A stretch of 64,000 nt of DNA from Rhodocollybia butyracea (GCA_015501585.1 JADNRY010000023.1:310001-374000), one strand, 5' to 3'; counted from the stretch's first letter, positions 23,347 to 36,700 are shown. Translations and numbers: made by a program. The notes: generated by a model from the letters alone, not told the origin.

Positions 23347-26300
23347 TCACTTTTTTGTTCTGGATATCTGAACCAGCTGCTCCAGAGCTCTAGCAATCCG
23401 TGCCGAATTACTATTGGGATCCGAGTTACGCTGCTCCTGAGCTTTAACAAGAGCTTCCAACTGTTTGCTTATCTTCTCTAGAACAGCAAGCTGGGCAGAT
23501 GACCCAGTCTGTACCATAATGGGAACTTTTTGAGCTCCCGGGACGAAATCATTGTCATTGGCAGATTCCATGCGGCTGTTCAATCCATCTGCAGCAGCAA
23601 CTGGTGTAGGTGAACCAGTCTGTACTGTATCAGGAACTTTTTGAACTTCCGGGACGAAATCATCAAATTCGTCGTCCATAATGACTGGGCTAGCCACATA
23701 AGGATCAAGTTTTGGAAACTTGATCATTTCTATAGCATAGCGAATAGGCCGTGTTTCATTGTAAAACTCGCCGTATTCCGGACAGGGTGCATACCCAAGG
23801 CAAGCATAGTCTTGAGCACCCTCATTATATTTTTTGATAAGAATCTTGAATGCGTAGATACGCTGGCAGGAGAGATCGATAAGAGCCCATGCTTTCCAGG
23901 ACCATGCAGTGGACTTCCCGAGTTCAATATCTTTCCCAATATCTAGATCGACCTCTGAATCACCACTCTGGAGGCCTTGTGTACTATTGCCTTCATCCTG
24001 TCCACATCAAACTCATGGGGCATTCCCAACGTCAGCCGGTCTCCATTGGACCATGTGCTAGATATCTTGACTACGTTTTTACCGCTGAAATCTGAATCGT
24101 TGGCTACATGAACACAGTAACGCCGCCATGTGAATGGGTCGGCCACATAAAAGAATGCGATGTCATTGCTGTCCGCACTCAGTTGTTTATAAATGGGGGA
24201 GACGTAGTCCAGGACCAATGAGCATTCCTCATCTTCGATGTCTGTTAGCACCAGCTTTATTCGAAGGGGGCGTTGACGGGCAACAAAAGAACGGTCCCAC
24301 CATACGTCCTCCATCTTTGTATCCTTCGAATTCCGATGCACAGTAACTCCAAACTTCAACGTCCACGTTTGTCGAGGATCGATAGAGTATGGCAGTACCA
24401 CACTGTCCAAGAGTTCCATCGACTTGACAGGTTTATATTCCTCGTCTCCAACGAAGCGATAGAAAGCAGTGACAGAGGCAATAGACACAGACTCCATGGA
24501 GGAGACGGCGTGTTTATTGAAAACTGAAATGGACCCAGTGAAACGATCGCCTGCAGGAGCCGCCAATTCAGCGACAAGCGGGGGATCCGAGAGTGACTTT
24601 ACCATCACGGGAAAACTAGGTGTTGTCCGAGCCTTGAATGTTCGAACTGCTCGAGGTTTTTCTTCGGGCAAAGTTCCACTAACCTGCTGTACCTCTGGTA
24701 GGATATAGGGAGTATTAGGCTTGTAGGCGCGGAAACTTCCTTCGGACAAGGTGCGAACATCGCCGGACTTTGTGCAAGAGCTAATGTCAATGGGGCAGTA
24801 TTGAACATATGGTTGCATAGAAGTGGAAGCCTTCGCTGTAAGTTTAACCCCACTAATTGTGCCCTCCTCAGATAGCACCCACTCTGCCATGGCAAACTCG
24901 TCAGCAGCGTGAGAAGAGCGGAAAATCACTGCCTGATGAGTGATTTCTACGACTCGGGAAATCACAGCCAGGTCGTGAACATTAAAAGTTTTGAAAAGGT
25001 ACGGCTCGCTGATCGACAGCTGGCCTACCCTGATGAGAATAGTTGGGATTTCTGGTACAGCTCCGCGAGACTCCCAACGCAGAAGACGAGCGACAGAAAC
25101 CATGACCTTTTCGTTGGTTTCATAATTTAAATCCTCTACCGCAGTCCAGTCTTCTTTGGTATCGTTATAACTAAGGATCCCGTATGCAAAGGGAAAGAAG
25201 TTTCCGTAAGGATAGTCACAATGGTGCTCTGGCCGATGACGTCCTGCCTGACAAGGATTCTGCGTACTACAGCAGCTATAGTTTTTAGACTGTGAGTTGT
25301 ATTGTGCACGATGGAAGGAACAGGATTTTTCTCCGTTGGTGGAATCATGATACTCCTTTTTGCATTGGATGCAGACAAATGTTTGCTCTTTAGCCGTCTC
25401 GTTCATCTGAGCAGCGAGGCCCTTAATACCGTCGATAACAGAGGTACTCACGGTGTCATTGAGTGACTGCTCCAAACGATCCTGATTTTGCTGCAAGACC
25501 TCGGAAATGTTGGTATTGAGCTGTTCCATGACTTTATCATCGATCGAGAGCTTCATTTCACTCGCAAACCGCTTCACAAGCGCCTCATCACCTTTGACAG
25601 CATCAATACCTCCATGAGCGGCGACGAAACTTGCAGCAGCCTCATCCTCAGGATCAGAAGGAACTGGACGAGTGAGGATATCTAGCTGAACGCTCTGATG
25701 AATCTGCAGACTGATCATGAGGTCGTTCGTGCACTGGGTCACCAGTAAAGCACACGACGCGAAGCGGTCCTTGTTATGAACGCTCAGGCGCCGAGCAACA
25801 GCACTCTGTTTCCGATATGTTTGAATCAGAGCAGCAGACTTCTTGAGCGTATCGTTCATACGATCAATGACCTGTCGCGTGGCATCGGTGACGTTGATCT
25901 TTTTGAGAGCGGGAAGATGACTGAGCATGAATGTAACGCGCTGAACGAGATCTGTGCATTTCGTGTCCACGTCTCGAGCACGCTGTTCGACAGCAATGAT
26001 GGCTTTTATAATGACGAATGCAGGAGCAACGAAGGGCATAACTTTTCCAAGATCAGCCAACGAGTCCATCACATTTATTGCGTGCTGAACATAGTCTGTA
26101 GCTTCAGAAACAACGGTGTTCGAAGAACCATTGCCGCTGCTACTGGAATCGGACCTAACATTGCTGACGACCGCGACTGCACTTTTGACTATTTCAGCAG
26201 TAGCTGCACTACCATTATTGGAGACTACGACATCGCCGTCGTAGATATGGCCTTGGCCGTTGACGTCTAGACCAAAAATCTCCGTGGGTATGTCCTCCAA

Positions 26301-27000
26301 GGGCCCAGAGTTGTCGTCCACGCATCTAAGAGTTAGGTCAGGTTCCGAGGAGGTAGTCGGAAAGGACACTGGACAGCATACCGAACGATTTTGTCAAATT
26401 CGGTGACTAAAGACGAGGGATCCGCCAATACCAAGCGTATAATGTTGGAAGGATCAATAAGAACCACGGTGTTGGCCTGGTTTTTAGATATTTAAAGATG
26501 CGGATGCTGAGGACTTTGTATGGACCTACGATTGTCACTGCACCCTTAGAATCGTATTCCGACAACATCCCGTACAACCTTGAAATTACCCCTTGCTCAT
26601 CCTCAACCTAGATGAGACCGTCTTACTTGGTTTTCAAACACAGAGCTAAATCGACTTACTATTTTGACATTCTTGCTCTCCCTGTCATAGGACTGTAAGG
26701 CCCTGTTCCAATATGTATCATCATCTGGCCAGTTTCTGGACAATCCGATAACTTTGATATTCCGTTGCTCAAGATCGGGTAGTCCTCGCAAAAGCGCTTT
26801 AAGTTCGAACTTGAAAGACGAAGGGTGAGAGAACACTAGTGACTTCAGGCAAGTGAGAGGACGGTTAACTGAAGACAGCTAATACGACTTACCCATGACC
26901 TTTGGCTCCACTGGGGAAACTTGAGAGATCCTGAAGCACCATGGCTTTCGAAACTGGGCGCAATAGAGCCTGGATGCACAGTAGGTTGTACGCGGGACAT
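23347..27000 (-). pseudogene. Peroxiredoxin-like / MLKL-like / Cys-His fusion, paralogue 2 (1-nt frameshift)
   Basis: It has the same exon plan as paralogue 1. Start ATG is at 27000 (MSRVQPTVHPGSIAPSFES), a 108-nt first exon is followed by three short exons, and one long exon starts near 26326. The last splice joins VR to CVDDNSGP. The sequence that would be the first Met of an unspliced long ORF is GTG here, which supports the spliced fusion model. All domains are present, including CIQCKKEYH, SCSFH and CQAGRHRPEHHC. One G is missing near 23971-23973 (CTCTGGAGGCC, where the other copies have CTCTGGAG(G/A)GCC). This ends the reading frame at 23943, while the original frame stays open to 23347. 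A sequencing error or a very recent loss are both possible. Confidence 0.82.
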
Positions 27001-27031
27001 CGCTGTTATTCGAGACAGAGAGACGGATAGG

Positions 27032-27158
27032 CCTTTATATAGAGATTGACAATGGTCGATCAACTTGAGATCAACCGCTGAAGTGGATACTTAATGAGCG
27101 CTCAGCGTATATCAGGATGCTGTCTAGAAAATCACAGTCATATCAGACATTGTATCAA
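27032..27158 (-). promoter_or_regulatory. Promoter of paralogue 2: TATA box and conserved upstream element
   Basis: CTTTATATAG (minus strand CTATATAAAG) lies just upstream of the start codon. The 22-bp element GTCATATCAGACATTGTATC.. is at 27137-27158, in the same arrangement as in the other two paralogues. Confidence 0.55.
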
Positions 27159-27275
27159 GGTAGTATAGGAACGAACCAACCTTCAGATTATGACAAGATT
27201 AAGAATTCTTTCATATCATTTTAACGACAGAGTAGGAAGTTCATTCAGGTCCTGAACCTTAAACACAGGCTGCAT

Positions 27276-27760
27276 GTTATTCACAGTCGAGCTCTTCCCA
27301 TTGAATTTCGAGCTTCTTTTTTCTTCTTCGTGCACTCCGTGAGCTCTACGGTCAAAACAAACCTTGTGCATGAGATACATAGGTATGCAGACCGGTAATC
27401 GACATGACCTGACAAGGTAATGGCGTGTAGTTTTGACCAATATCTACGTCGTTTAAGAAGTGATAACGATGTGATTGACGATTGAGACTGTTACGAGGGT
27501 CCAACGTTGATGACATTTGGTCATCTACCCCGCGAGAACCCGCGAGAACCTATGTGGGAACTGACAGAAGAAATCAATGACATAGGTAGAGAGAACTGTG
27601 GTTTGGCTCACTACTCCATCAACGCATCGCCGTGTAGACCGTCCATGATGCATGATGCATGACTGGACCTGAGGTTGGCAACACTGATCACAAGACTCCA
27701 TATCGATTTCGCTCGCAAGGGATTGCAGAGAGTTTGGGCAGCGACGAGGTAGGTGAAGCC
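27276..27760. repeat. Dispersed intergenic repeat, copy 1
   Basis: Blocks are shared, in order, with 32730-33262 and partly with 37780-38130: AATTTCGAGCTTCTT, GTGCATGAGATACATAGGTA, CCAACGTTGATGACAT, CCCCGCGAGAACC and GCTCAC..ATCA.CG. The blocks are separated by indels, so the duplication is not recent. The terpene synthase pair lies between copies 1 and 2. Confidence 0.65.
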
Positions 27761-28440
27761 TCGGCACCTAGAGACATGGGGCTGGCGACAGGAGTGCGAA
27801 AGCGAAGAGGTGCCCGAAGGTTGCTTTATCGGCTCAGTACTAGTAAGGTGGTAAAGAAGTGGATCCTTGGGCGAGTTGTCCTCTTACCCAACAGAATTTT
27901 GCCAGCAGCGTTCCTCGGCGTCTAACAAGCTAATACCTCACAGCTGATCCAGTTGAGGGGTTGGTCCCATTGTCAAGCAAGGAACTCATCCAGAGACGAC
28001 TCTTAGAGTCGAATAGAGATAAGTGAGTCCCGGGCCGGCGAAGATCCTGCGTGCTTTGCCCACCTCGTTCATGGCAGTGCCAATAATACTGACCAGGGAC
28101 CGACAGAAGCTATCATGTTCTGATTCTTGAACCAAAGGAGTCCATTTTGCAAGTCGGACTATAAATTTACCCTTTGCCACATGCCCTTCCTGACGATGTT
28201 TTCGGACAAGTACACCTGCAGCTGCGCTTTGCAAGTTTGCTTGAACCTCGGATGAAAAACTTTCTGGATTGCCGGTTTGGTGCGCATTAGGTCCACAAAG
28301 CCTGTTTAAGTTTTCACCCGGTTCATTTTCACGTCTCCTTCCATTAATTCTCCTCATCCGAGCCATCTCTATCTGTTTCTTCCACCCAGCCCTCTCTTCG
28401 CTCTCACCTTTACTGATCTCCCGAATCTCATCCATAAACG

Positions 28441-29673
28441 ATGTCTGTGACAACCAAATTCATTCTACCAGATCTCGTCGCCTATTGCGATTATGAGCTG
28501 CGCGTAAATCGCCACGGAAAACAGGTCACCGCCGAAACCAAAAAATGGCTCTTCAAAGGCGATAACTTGGTCGGCAGAAAACGCGATAAATACCACGGAT
28601 TAAAGTGCGGTCTGCTAGCGTGTGCGCGCTTTTCATTTGTTCCATGTTCTTTCAAGTCTGATACGCCCAACAGCGATGTGCTATCCTGGTGCAGCCTACC
28701 CTCAGCTCAGACTTTGCAACGACTTTCTCACTTACCTATTCCACATTGACAACCTTTCCGACGATATGGATAACCGTGGAACCTTATCCACAGCAGACGT
28801 CGTGATGGACTCGCTTTACCATCCCAGCCGCTACCAGTCTCTGCGTATCGGTAAAATGACTAGAGAGTGAGTCGACGACTCCTGTGCGTTCCGTTCTTAC
28901 TAACAAGAATCTTTTCGCCACTTAGTTACTGGAAACGACTCATCCGTACTGCGTCACCCGGAACCCAGCAGCGCTTCATCGAAACCTTTGACTTTTTCTT
29001 CCAAAGCGTGACGGAGCAAGCCCGCTCTCGTCGTGAGTGTCTCATTCCAGATCTCGAGTCGTACATCGCCCTTCGAAGAGATACATCAGGTTTGTTCTTG
29101 TTCTTGTTCGCTTACTTGTTATATAGTTCTTAATGTTTTCATGTCAGGGTGCAAGACTTCCTTTGTACTCATCGAATATGCATACAATCTCGACATTCCT
29201 GACGAGGTGATGGACTCTGATATCATTCGCAGCTTGGGCGAAGCTGCAAATGATCTAGTTACGTGGTCTAATGTATGTTGTCCCTTTTACTGTACCTCTC
29301 ACTTGCCCTAATTACGCTCTGTTGGTTCCTGCGTGTATAGGACATATTTTCCTACAATGTCGAACAGTCCGAAAGGGACACGCATAACATGGTCCTCGTC
29401 ATCATGAATCATCACTCCCTCGATCTCCAATCCGCCGTTGACTTCGTTGGTCAACTCTGCAAGCAGTCTATCGACAGATTCAATGCTGACCGTGCAAACC
29501 TCCCATCAAGGGGACCAGATATAGATCGTCAGGTTCAAATCTACGTTAACGGATTAGCGGACTGGATGGTTGCCTCTCTGCATTGGTCTTTCCAATCAGA
29601 AAGGTATTTCGGTAAAAGTGGAAGAGAGGTGAAGACGTCGAGAGTGGTTAACTTGTTACCCAAACGGTCATAA
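28441..29673 (+). CDS. Sesquiterpene synthase 1 (331 aa)
   Basis: The enzyme is expected to cyclise farnesyl diphosphate with Mg2+. Exons 28441-28621, 28674-28866, 28926-29089, 29148-29272 and 29341-29673 sum to 996 nt. The Asp-rich motif is in FHIDNLSDDMD (about residue 90). The NSE metal-binding triad is spliced together as WSNDIFSYNVEQ (about residue 225). YLF..., LRRDTSG and the terminal RYFG...VNLLPKRS also fit basidiomycete class I terpene synthases of about 330-350 residues. It converges on a second synthase at 30389-31687. No cytochrome P450 or other tailoring enzyme is visible nearby. The product cannot be predicted from sequence alone. Confidence 0.92.
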
Positions 29674-30388
29674 CATCAGTTCGTCCTGGCCACGCGCTTG
29701 CTGATCACCTTCGACGCAGGCATCGGCCTTACTCTTTTTTAATTCATTGTTCACCCAGCTCAAACAACCCCATGCCTCTATCTGTATACCTTTCTCCATT
29801 CCAAATTTCGTCAAACATGTATCATTCCAACCATCCTAAAGTGTATCATATCGACCTTGTATTTATATGTCTTGCTTACTCTGGGGTTTTGATCATTCCT
29901 GCCTCCTTCGTCATCTATTTGCCTTATAATTAGCCGGTTAACCTATCTAGTACCTACCTACTTACCTACCTTCATAATCGTGTTTGCAGCCGCTTGCAGA
30001 ATGACCCTTGAATATATCCTGGAACTCCGTTGAAAAATCTTAGGTCTTTGGTATTATAGGAACAAAAATCGGGTCCGGGACCCCTCTTTTATACCAACTT
30101 TCAATCAAGTCAGATTTTTCCCCAGTGACTTGCCTGAGGTCCTATTTCGCGTTTTTCGCGTTTTCAAAGGTTTTGTATATAGCCTGAGGAACACCCTACT
30201 GTCAGATATTTTTGCGTTTGCCTGTCACGGGTGGTACCATCCATTTGATTTCCGTCGGACACTGAGCAGTGAAGGTGACTGAGCGTTCCCGATCACAGTT
30301 CTATATGTAGTACATGTACATACTTAAAAAAGTACTTGTTGAGTCAATATTGAAAAGGTAAGTACATCGAGGTCCCTTATCTATGTAG

Positions 30389-31687
30389 CTATGTAGTGCT
30401 CATTAAATACAGGCCTAATGCTGGAACAAGAAGACTAGCAGCTGCCAGATGCCAGAGGCTTGGCTGGAGGGCGATACTTCTCAGGAAGCCCCTCTTTAAA
30501 TGCAACAATACAGATTGTGCCGGGCTGGGAATGATTGCGGCCACTTGTTTGGGCATCAATTCAACCCATCTAGTCTTTTCAATTTCAGGACCTTTTCCCC
30601 GAAAGTATCTCCAACTGTGGAAATACCAAGAGTCAATACCGCGGACCCACTCTCCCACACTATCACAGTAGCGGTGGATTTGAGGATTGATGACGGGACC
30701 CCAGTCAGGCAAATTCCTGTAATTTTCGAGGACCCTGTCAGCGAGTTCGTCGTTGTATCTGCCAATCCAGTCTATTGCTCCTTGCACATCAAGGTTATAT
30801 TGGTTCATGACGATTGTAACAAGGTTATGGAGGTCATTTCCAACAGCCTGCTCTACGTTGTAGGAGTATATGTCCTGCATAATTGAGCGCGTGAGAATGT
30901 TTAGTTATTATTGTTTTTTAAAAAAGCTCACATTTTGGATAATCAGCATGTCTACGCACCCCATAGTAAATTCATGAATCACTGGATGCTCCATAATCTC
31001 ATCAGGGATGTCCATGGTAAACTCAAGAAGGGTGAAAGACGGTTTTACCCCGATTGTGTCTCTGCGTACTTGAAAGTACGAGTTGACGTCACGAATGTGA
31101 TTATCAGCTCTATCAATTGCTTGCTGGATAATAGAGTTGACATAGGCCTGGTACACCTCGATAAAGCGCCGCTGCGCGGTAGGCGTGGCCCCTTTCTTTG
31201 CAAGCTCCCAAAACCTAAAAATTATCGAGCTTTGTGCTTGTGCAATCAGGGAAGAACGTACTGGCGATGGGCTTCGCCACCGATGAATTCACCCTTAGGG
31301 CGTGGAATGTGGGGGTGGCGGATGGCGTCCATGATGACATCGGCTTGCTTTCGTACGACGTCGGGTTCAGCTACATCTGAATACTCATCGAAAAGGAAGA
31401 AACAGTTCATCAGGTCGCATCCCGAACGAAGATGGGCCGCTTCTGCATGAGGGTATACATATGCGGCCAAGAGACCTAAACAAAAGAGTTGGTATTTCTT
31501 TGAGGTGTAGTAAAACTGACAAACCGAAATCGCAGAGATCGAAGGCCTTCTGCGAGCTTGGATCAAAAGCGTTAAAGCTTCTAAACCAGGCCGACGACAA
31601 GGCTTTCTGTTCCTTGTAAGCAGGGTTGAGATGAACACGCCATGGCCATTTGACAAGTATGTCTGGAATGTAGAACTTGTTTATTGC
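30389..31687 (-). CDS. Sesquiterpene synthase 2, with hydrophobic C-terminal tail (start unclear)
   Basis: Exons recognised in order give [53 protein letters not shown] (Asp-rich motif DEYSD), [28 protein letters not shown] and the NSE motif joined across an intron as [13 protein letters not shown]. This is a second class I synthase, quite divergent from the one at 28441. Two oddities stand out. The obvious ATG (31702-31704) is out of frame with the first recognisable exon, so the start lies in an unseen upstream exon or the 5' end is damaged. After the usual end ([20 protein letters not shown]) there are about 55 extra residues ending in a hydrophobic stretch ([17 protein letters not shown]), which could be a membrane anchor. 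Confidence 0.82.
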
Positions 31688-32729
31688 CTGAGTTTTTGAG
31701 ACATGGGGGAAAGTACTATGCGTGTCTTCTCTTTAAGTATTTTTTCTTTGAGAACATTCTATTGCACCCCTACGCCAGCACCCAAAAATATGGCTCGATA
31801 CTGTGCATGAGAGAATCTTGGACAGCTGTGGGGCTGGAACCAACAGATAGGGATTTTGTGCGGGTTTCGCGATTGCGAAGGGCTCGTCGGAGGTCTTAAC
31901 CCGCAGGTCCTACTTAATGCTTATGATATGGGCCAGCGCTATCGCGTGGAGGTTACTCGGTCCAATTGGCAGAAGGTGAACATCTTTATAGTACAGAAGA
32001 ACTTCTTGTGACTCATTAAAAATCGAAACCCTGTCGCAACAATGGAAGTGGGACTGTAACTCCACTGGAACAGAAGAAACAATGGACATGTCTGGAAAAA
32101 GTGGTTTTAAAACGGAAACGAATAAGAACTTTGCAGTAAATTGTGTGATAATGGGAGTCTGAACAAGAAAGAGCCTACGGCTGTCATTGTTGCAGCCTTC
32201 ATTTTTGTTAACTGTTATTCAATTTTTATGCAAGCTACAGGAAGAAAACGTACTCCACAATGATAGCCACTTCTTCCACTGCTGTATTATATCTTGCTTA
32301 CCCTACCGTTTTGGACATTCCTGTAATCTATTTACCTTACATACTTTATAATTGTGTTCGTAGGCGTCCTATAATCAACAAATTACGACCTCTTGCATCT
32401 TTTCGAATACGGCGGTTTCCCGCCAGAAGCAAAATATCGACGACATGGGCCGAGGAAAACAATCTCTGGAAGCAATCTGCCTTTTACTCGCCTTAGTATA
32501 AGATCAACTACCCGGAAAACTCTTTCATCCTGGGCGAGTATCAACCAAATTTACGGATTTTATGATGAATGTATGTACGCTGGCCGTGCCGCAGGGTTGA
32601 GCTTAGTGGGTTGACGCTCGGTATATGTAGGGAAAAGTTCAAAGGAGAAAGCAATGTGAAAGGAAGAGCAGACGAGTGCAGTGAAGGGTTTTTGCCGGGG
32701 TATTCATCAACATCCCGTAGAGTCGAACA

Positions 32730-33262
32730 TTTCCTGCTCTTCCCATCGAATTTCGAGCTTCTTATTCCGGGTTTTTTCTCTTCATGCGGTCCCGTCGCTA
32801 GCCTATTTATTGACCAGTTCTTTGAAATCTCTTCTGGTCGCAAGAAGTTTTTCGCGTCTTCCCGGCAGCATGCAATATCGTAAATCATGATGATAGTGAG
32901 ATCTACGGTCAAGACACACCGAATTGTGCATGAGATACATAGGTATGCAGACGGGTAATCGACATGAACAGACAAGGCAATAGTCTGCGTAGTTTTCGAC
33001 GAGGATCTACGTCATCTAAGAAGCGATAACGATACGATGGAAACTGTTATGAGGTCCCAGGCGCCCAACGTTGATGACATCTGGCCATTTAAATATTTAC
33101 CCCGCGAGAACCTTGGTTGGAATTGGCAGAAGAATCAGTGGTATATGTAGATAGAGAGAACTGTGGCTCGGCTCACCGCTCTATCACCGTGCAGCTCATG
33201 ATCCGAGGTTGGCAACAGATCTTCTGCTCGCATTGGCAAGGGATTGCAGAGAGTTTGGTCAA
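32730..33262. repeat. Dispersed intergenic repeat, copy 2
   Basis: It shares the ordered blocks of 27276-27760 (AATTTCGAGCTTCTT, GTGCATGAGATACATAGGTA, CCAACGTTGATGACAT, CCCCGCGAGAACC, AGAGAACTGTGG). It carries an extra ~120 bp after the first block. It lies downstream of paralogue 3, where upstream-type sequence of the array is not expected. Confidence 0.65.
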
Positions 33263-33354
33263 AGTACCAGTGACACATGTCGGTTGCACCTTGTCGCCTT
33301 CGTACCCTGCCTGAACGTGGATTTCTTGAGTATTTCTTGAAGCCATATAGTCCC

Positions 33355-33480
33355 CTGACGTTGCCACCCTTTCCGAGCTGAACTATGAATAAGGACCTGC
33401 AGCTAGTATTGTGAACCACTGGTGAACAGTATACAACGAAAATCGATTGGTATCCGGCCTGTGACTGCCAGTGACAAACG
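33355..33480. repeat. Short duplicated block (copy 1; copy 2 at 38385-38515)
   Basis: Both copies contain GACCTGCAGCTAGTATTGTG followed by AACCA, TACAACGAAAATCG and CGTGACTGCC. They bracket paralogue 3 on its two sides, which supports a segmental duplication of gene plus flank. Confidence 0.7.
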
Positions 33481-33742
33481 GATGCAGATATGGTTAGGTT
33501 TATTACCGGCTAGGGACCAAAGGAAATCGCGAGTGCAGTTCAACTAGTAATGATAGGTACTAAGTATTCCAGATATTGCCACAGACAATAGCGCTGCGCG
33601 GCGTACTTCACAGATGCCACTGGTAGATGATGCTCAAGAAAAGAAATAATTAAAGGGGACCTGAAGGGGTCTATATCTGCTATGTTGCCCAAATGCTGCC
33701 TATATAAATACTGCACAGAAAAGTCCATATGACTCACACATT

Positions 33743-36700
33743 TCACTTTTTTGTTCTGGATATCTGAACAAGCTGCTCCAGAGCTTTAGCGATCCGCGCT
33801 GAATAGCCACTGGGACTATTATGCTGCTCCTGAGCTTTAGCAAGCAGCGATAAATTATTATCAAGAGATTCCAAGTGCTTGTTTATCTTCTCCAGAACAG
33901 CAAGCTGGGCAGATGAACCAGTCTGTACTATAATGGGAAGTTTTTGAGCTTCCGGGACGATATCGCCGTCAGTAGACTCCGTGCGCTTGTTGATCTCGTC
34001 CAGAACAACAGCCTGGGTAGATGAATCACTCTGTACTGTATCAGGAACTTTTTGAACTTCCGGGACGAAATCATCAAATTCGTCGTCCAGAATTACCGGG
34101 GTGGCTACATAAGGATCAAGTTCTGGAAACTTGACCATCTCTGTAGCATATCGAATAGGCCGTGTTTCATTGTAAAAATCGCCGTATTCTGGACAGGGCA
34201 CATACCCAAGGCAAGCGTAGTCTTGTGCACCCTCATTATGTTTTTTGATAAGGATCTTGAACGCGTAGATACGCTGGCAGGAGAGATCGATGAGAGCCCA
34301 TGCTTTCCAGGACCATGCAGTGGACTTCCCGATGTCAATATCTTTCCCAATATCTAGGTCGACCTCTGAATCACCACTCTGGAGGGCCTTGTATACTATC
34401 TTCTTCATCCTCTCTGCATCAAACTGATGGGGCATTCTCGTTGACACCCGGTCTCCATTGGAACATTCGCTGGATATTTCAACTACTTTTTGACCCAGGT
34501 TTGAATCATTGGCTACATGAACACAGTAACGCCGCCATGTGAATGGGTCAGCCACATAAAAGAATGCGGTATCATTGCTGCTCGCGCTCAGTTGTTTACG
34601 AGCGGGGCAGACATAGTCTATGACCAATGAGCATTCCTCGTCCTCGATATCTGTCAGCACCAGCTTTATTCGGAGGGGGCGTTGACGGGCAATAAAAGCA
34701 CGGTCCCACCACTTGTCTTCTACTTTTGCATCCTTCGAGTTCCGTTGCACAGTTACTCCAAACTTCAACGTCCACGTTTGTCGAGGATCAATGGAGTATG
34801 GCAGTACCACACCGTCCAAAACCTCTACTGACTTGACAGGTTTATATTCCTCGTCACCAACGAAGCGATAGAAAGCAGTGGCAGAGGCGATAGACACAGA
34901 CTCCATAGAGGCATGTTTATTGAAGACTGAAATGGAGCCAGTGAAATAATCGCTTGCGTTATTTGCAAATTCCGGATTTGCGACAAGCGGAGGATGCGAA
35001 ATTGGTTTCACCATCACGGGAAACTTAGGTGTTGTCCGGGCCTTGAAGGTTCGAGTTGCTCGAGGGTTTCCTTCAGGTACAGTGCCGCTAACGCACTGTA
35101 CCTCTGGTAGGATGTAGGGTGCGCTAGGTTTGGAGGCACGGAAACTTCCTTCGGACAAGGGGCGAACCTCGCCGGACTTTGTGCAAGAGCTGATGTCGAT
35201 GGGGCAGTATTGAATATGTGAATGTGCAGAAGTGGAAGCCTTCGCCGTAATCGTAACCCCAGTGATCATACCCTCCGCAGATAAAACCCACTCCGCCATG
35301 GAAAACTCGTCCTTGGAGGGGGAAGAGCGGAAAATCAATGTCTGATGAGTGGTTCCTACGACTCGAGAAATCGCCGCCAGGTCGGTAGCGTTGAAAGTTT
35401 TGAAAAGGAAAGGCTCGTTGAACGACAGCTGGCCTACTCTGATAAGGATAGTTGGAACTTCTAGCACAGCCCCACCAGCATTCCACCGCAGAAGGCGAGC
35501 GATCGAAACTGTAACCTTTTTGTTAGTTTCATAGTTCAAATCTTCTAGCGAAGCCCATTCTTCCATTGTATTGATATAATTTATGATCCCATATGCGAAG
35601 GGAAAGAAGTTTCCGTAGGGATAGTCGCAGTGGTGCTCAGGCCGATGACGTCCTGCCTGACAAGGGTTCGGCGTGCCACAGCAACGATAGTACCAGGAGT
35701 CATATTCATCATCACGATGGAAAGAACAGGACTTTTCTCCGTTGGTGGAATCGTGGTAATCCTTGTTGCATTGTACACAGACGAATGTCTGCTCTTTCGC
35801 AGCCTCGTTCATCCGAGCAGCGAGACCTTTGATGCCGTCGATGACAGAGGTAGTGACAGTCTCGTTAAGGGTCTGTTCTAGACGATCCTGATTTTGCTGC
35901 AATACCTCGGAAATGTTAGCATTGAGCTGCTCCATGACTTTATCATCGACCGAGAGCTTCATTTCACTTGCAAATTGCTTCACAAGGCCCTCGTCGACTC
36001 TAATCGCATCAATACCCCCATGAGCAGCGACGAAACTCGCAGCAGCCTCATCTTCAGGGTCAGAAGGAACTGGACGAGTGAGGATGTCCAGCTGAATGCT
36101 TTGGTGAATCTGCAGGCTAATCATGAGGTCGCTCGTGCACTGAGTCACCAGTAAAGCACACGACGCAAAGCGGTCCTTGTTATGAACACTGAGACGCCGA
36201 GCAACAGCACTCTGTTTTCGATACGTTTGAATCAAAGCAGCAGATTTCTTGAGTGTATCATTCATACGATCAATAACCTGTCGCGTGGAATCGGTGACGT
36301 TAATCATTTTGAGAGCGGGAAGATGGCTAAGCATGAATGTAACGCGTTGAACAAGGTCTGTGCATTTTGTGTCGACGTCTCGAGCACGCTGTTCGACCGC
36401 GATGATAGCTTTTATAATGACGAATGCGGGAGCAACGAAGGGCATAACTTTTCCGAGATCAGCTAACGAGTCCATCACGTTTATTGCGTGCTGAACATAG
36501 TCTGTAGCTTCAGAAACAACGGTGTTCGAAGAACTATTGCCGCCGCTACTGGAATCGGACCTGACATTGCTGATGACCGCAGCTGCACTTTTGACTATAT
36601 CAACAGTAGCTGCGCTGCCATTACTGGAGACCACGACGTCGCCATTGTAGATCTGGCCTTGACCTTTGACGTCCAGACCAAAAATCTCAGTGGGTATGTC

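Larger units (their letters stand above)
31688..33742. other. Intergenic region with repeat fragments
   Basis: I see no gene with splice structure or known motif. The right part contains copy 2 of the dispersed repeat (32730-33262) and a second shared block (33355-33480). The left part is AT-rich and featureless. Confidence 0.5.

Noticed and set aside
27659..27925. 88-codon plus-strand ORF
   Set aside because: It lies in the dispersed intergenic repeat and is not open in the second repeat copy.
27986..28453. 155-codon minus-strand ORF upstream of sesquiterpene synthase 1
   Set aside because: It overlaps the promoter and first codons of a well supported gene on the other strand. It shows no motif and no splice structure. 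It is probably a chance open frame.
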